In this document: one piece after another, positions 5,969 to 5,969 of the stretch
Numbering within the stretch: position 1 is the stretch's first letter
Layout: every line of letters starts with the position of its first letter
Assembly: GCA_965977975.1 (NCBI GenBank)
Contig: CBHCZH010000186.1
Coordinates: 1 to 5,969, forward strand
Origin: Croceibacterium_A sp965977975
Lineage (GTDB): Bacteria > Pseudomonadota > Alphaproteobacteria > Sphingomonadales > Sphingomonadaceae
DNA length: 5,969 bases
Reading direction: 5' to 3'
The notes under the pieces: model-generated
Seen by the model: the letters and a program-made list of their open reading frames with translations, nothing else
The model's database searches: none
What the model was told of the DNA's origin: nothing
Program-made: the position numbers and the translations under genes

Positions 5969-5969
5969 C

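Overview
The window is high-GC DNA, almost certainly chromosomal and from an alphaproteobacterium. The best fit is the Sphingomonadales (Sphingomonas/Erythrobacter-like). The grounds are a DUF4170 protein (a family I know from Alphaproteobacteria), a textbook bacterial enolase of 425 residues, a match to the alphaproteobacterial EcfG promoter (GGAAC-N16-CGTT), and a GC-rich palindromic intergenic repeat of a kind I associate with sphingomonad genomes. Placement below the class level is inference.

Left part (1-2185, minus strand). Read in transcription order from 2185 leftward, there are four small, tightly packed genes for membrane-anchored proteins. The first is a DUF883/YqjD-like protein with an Ala/Lys-rich N-terminus and a C-terminal anchor. 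The second is a YqjE/phage-holin-family (PF07332-like) protein with two membrane segments. The third is a single-span protein with an acidic tail. The fourth is a single-span protein with a DUF883-like anchor placed internally. Genes 1/2 and 2/3 overlap by 4 bp as GTGA, and genes 3/4 are 4 bp apart, so they form one translationally coupled operon. A 74-bp gap then precedes a small DUF4170 gene on the same strand, which may be co-transcribed.

Centre (2186-2347). This is a divergent intergenic region. On the minus strand it carries an exact EcfG-type general-stress-response promoter motif facing the membrane-protein operon. On the plus strand it holds the enolase leader, with a small hairpin and a good ribosome binding site.

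Right part (2348-5968, plus strand). First comes eno, the glycolytic enolase. One base after its stop codon begins a 117-bp nested palindromic element (3627-3743), with exact 10-bp terminal inverted repeats enclosing two 25-bp near-palindromes in inverted orientation. After a short leader with a candidate sigma-70-like promoter comes a complete gene for an exported M13-family (neprilysin/PepO-like) zinc metallopeptidase, which ends one base before the window edge.

The housekeeping gene eno and the peptidase are ordinary. The most informative part is the left operon. In E. coli yqjD and yqjE are also adjacent, and YqjD is controlled by the stationary-phase factor RpoS. Here the same kind of gene pair sits behind the alphaproteobacterial counterpart (EcfG) of that stress control, followed by two extra small membrane proteins that I cannot name.
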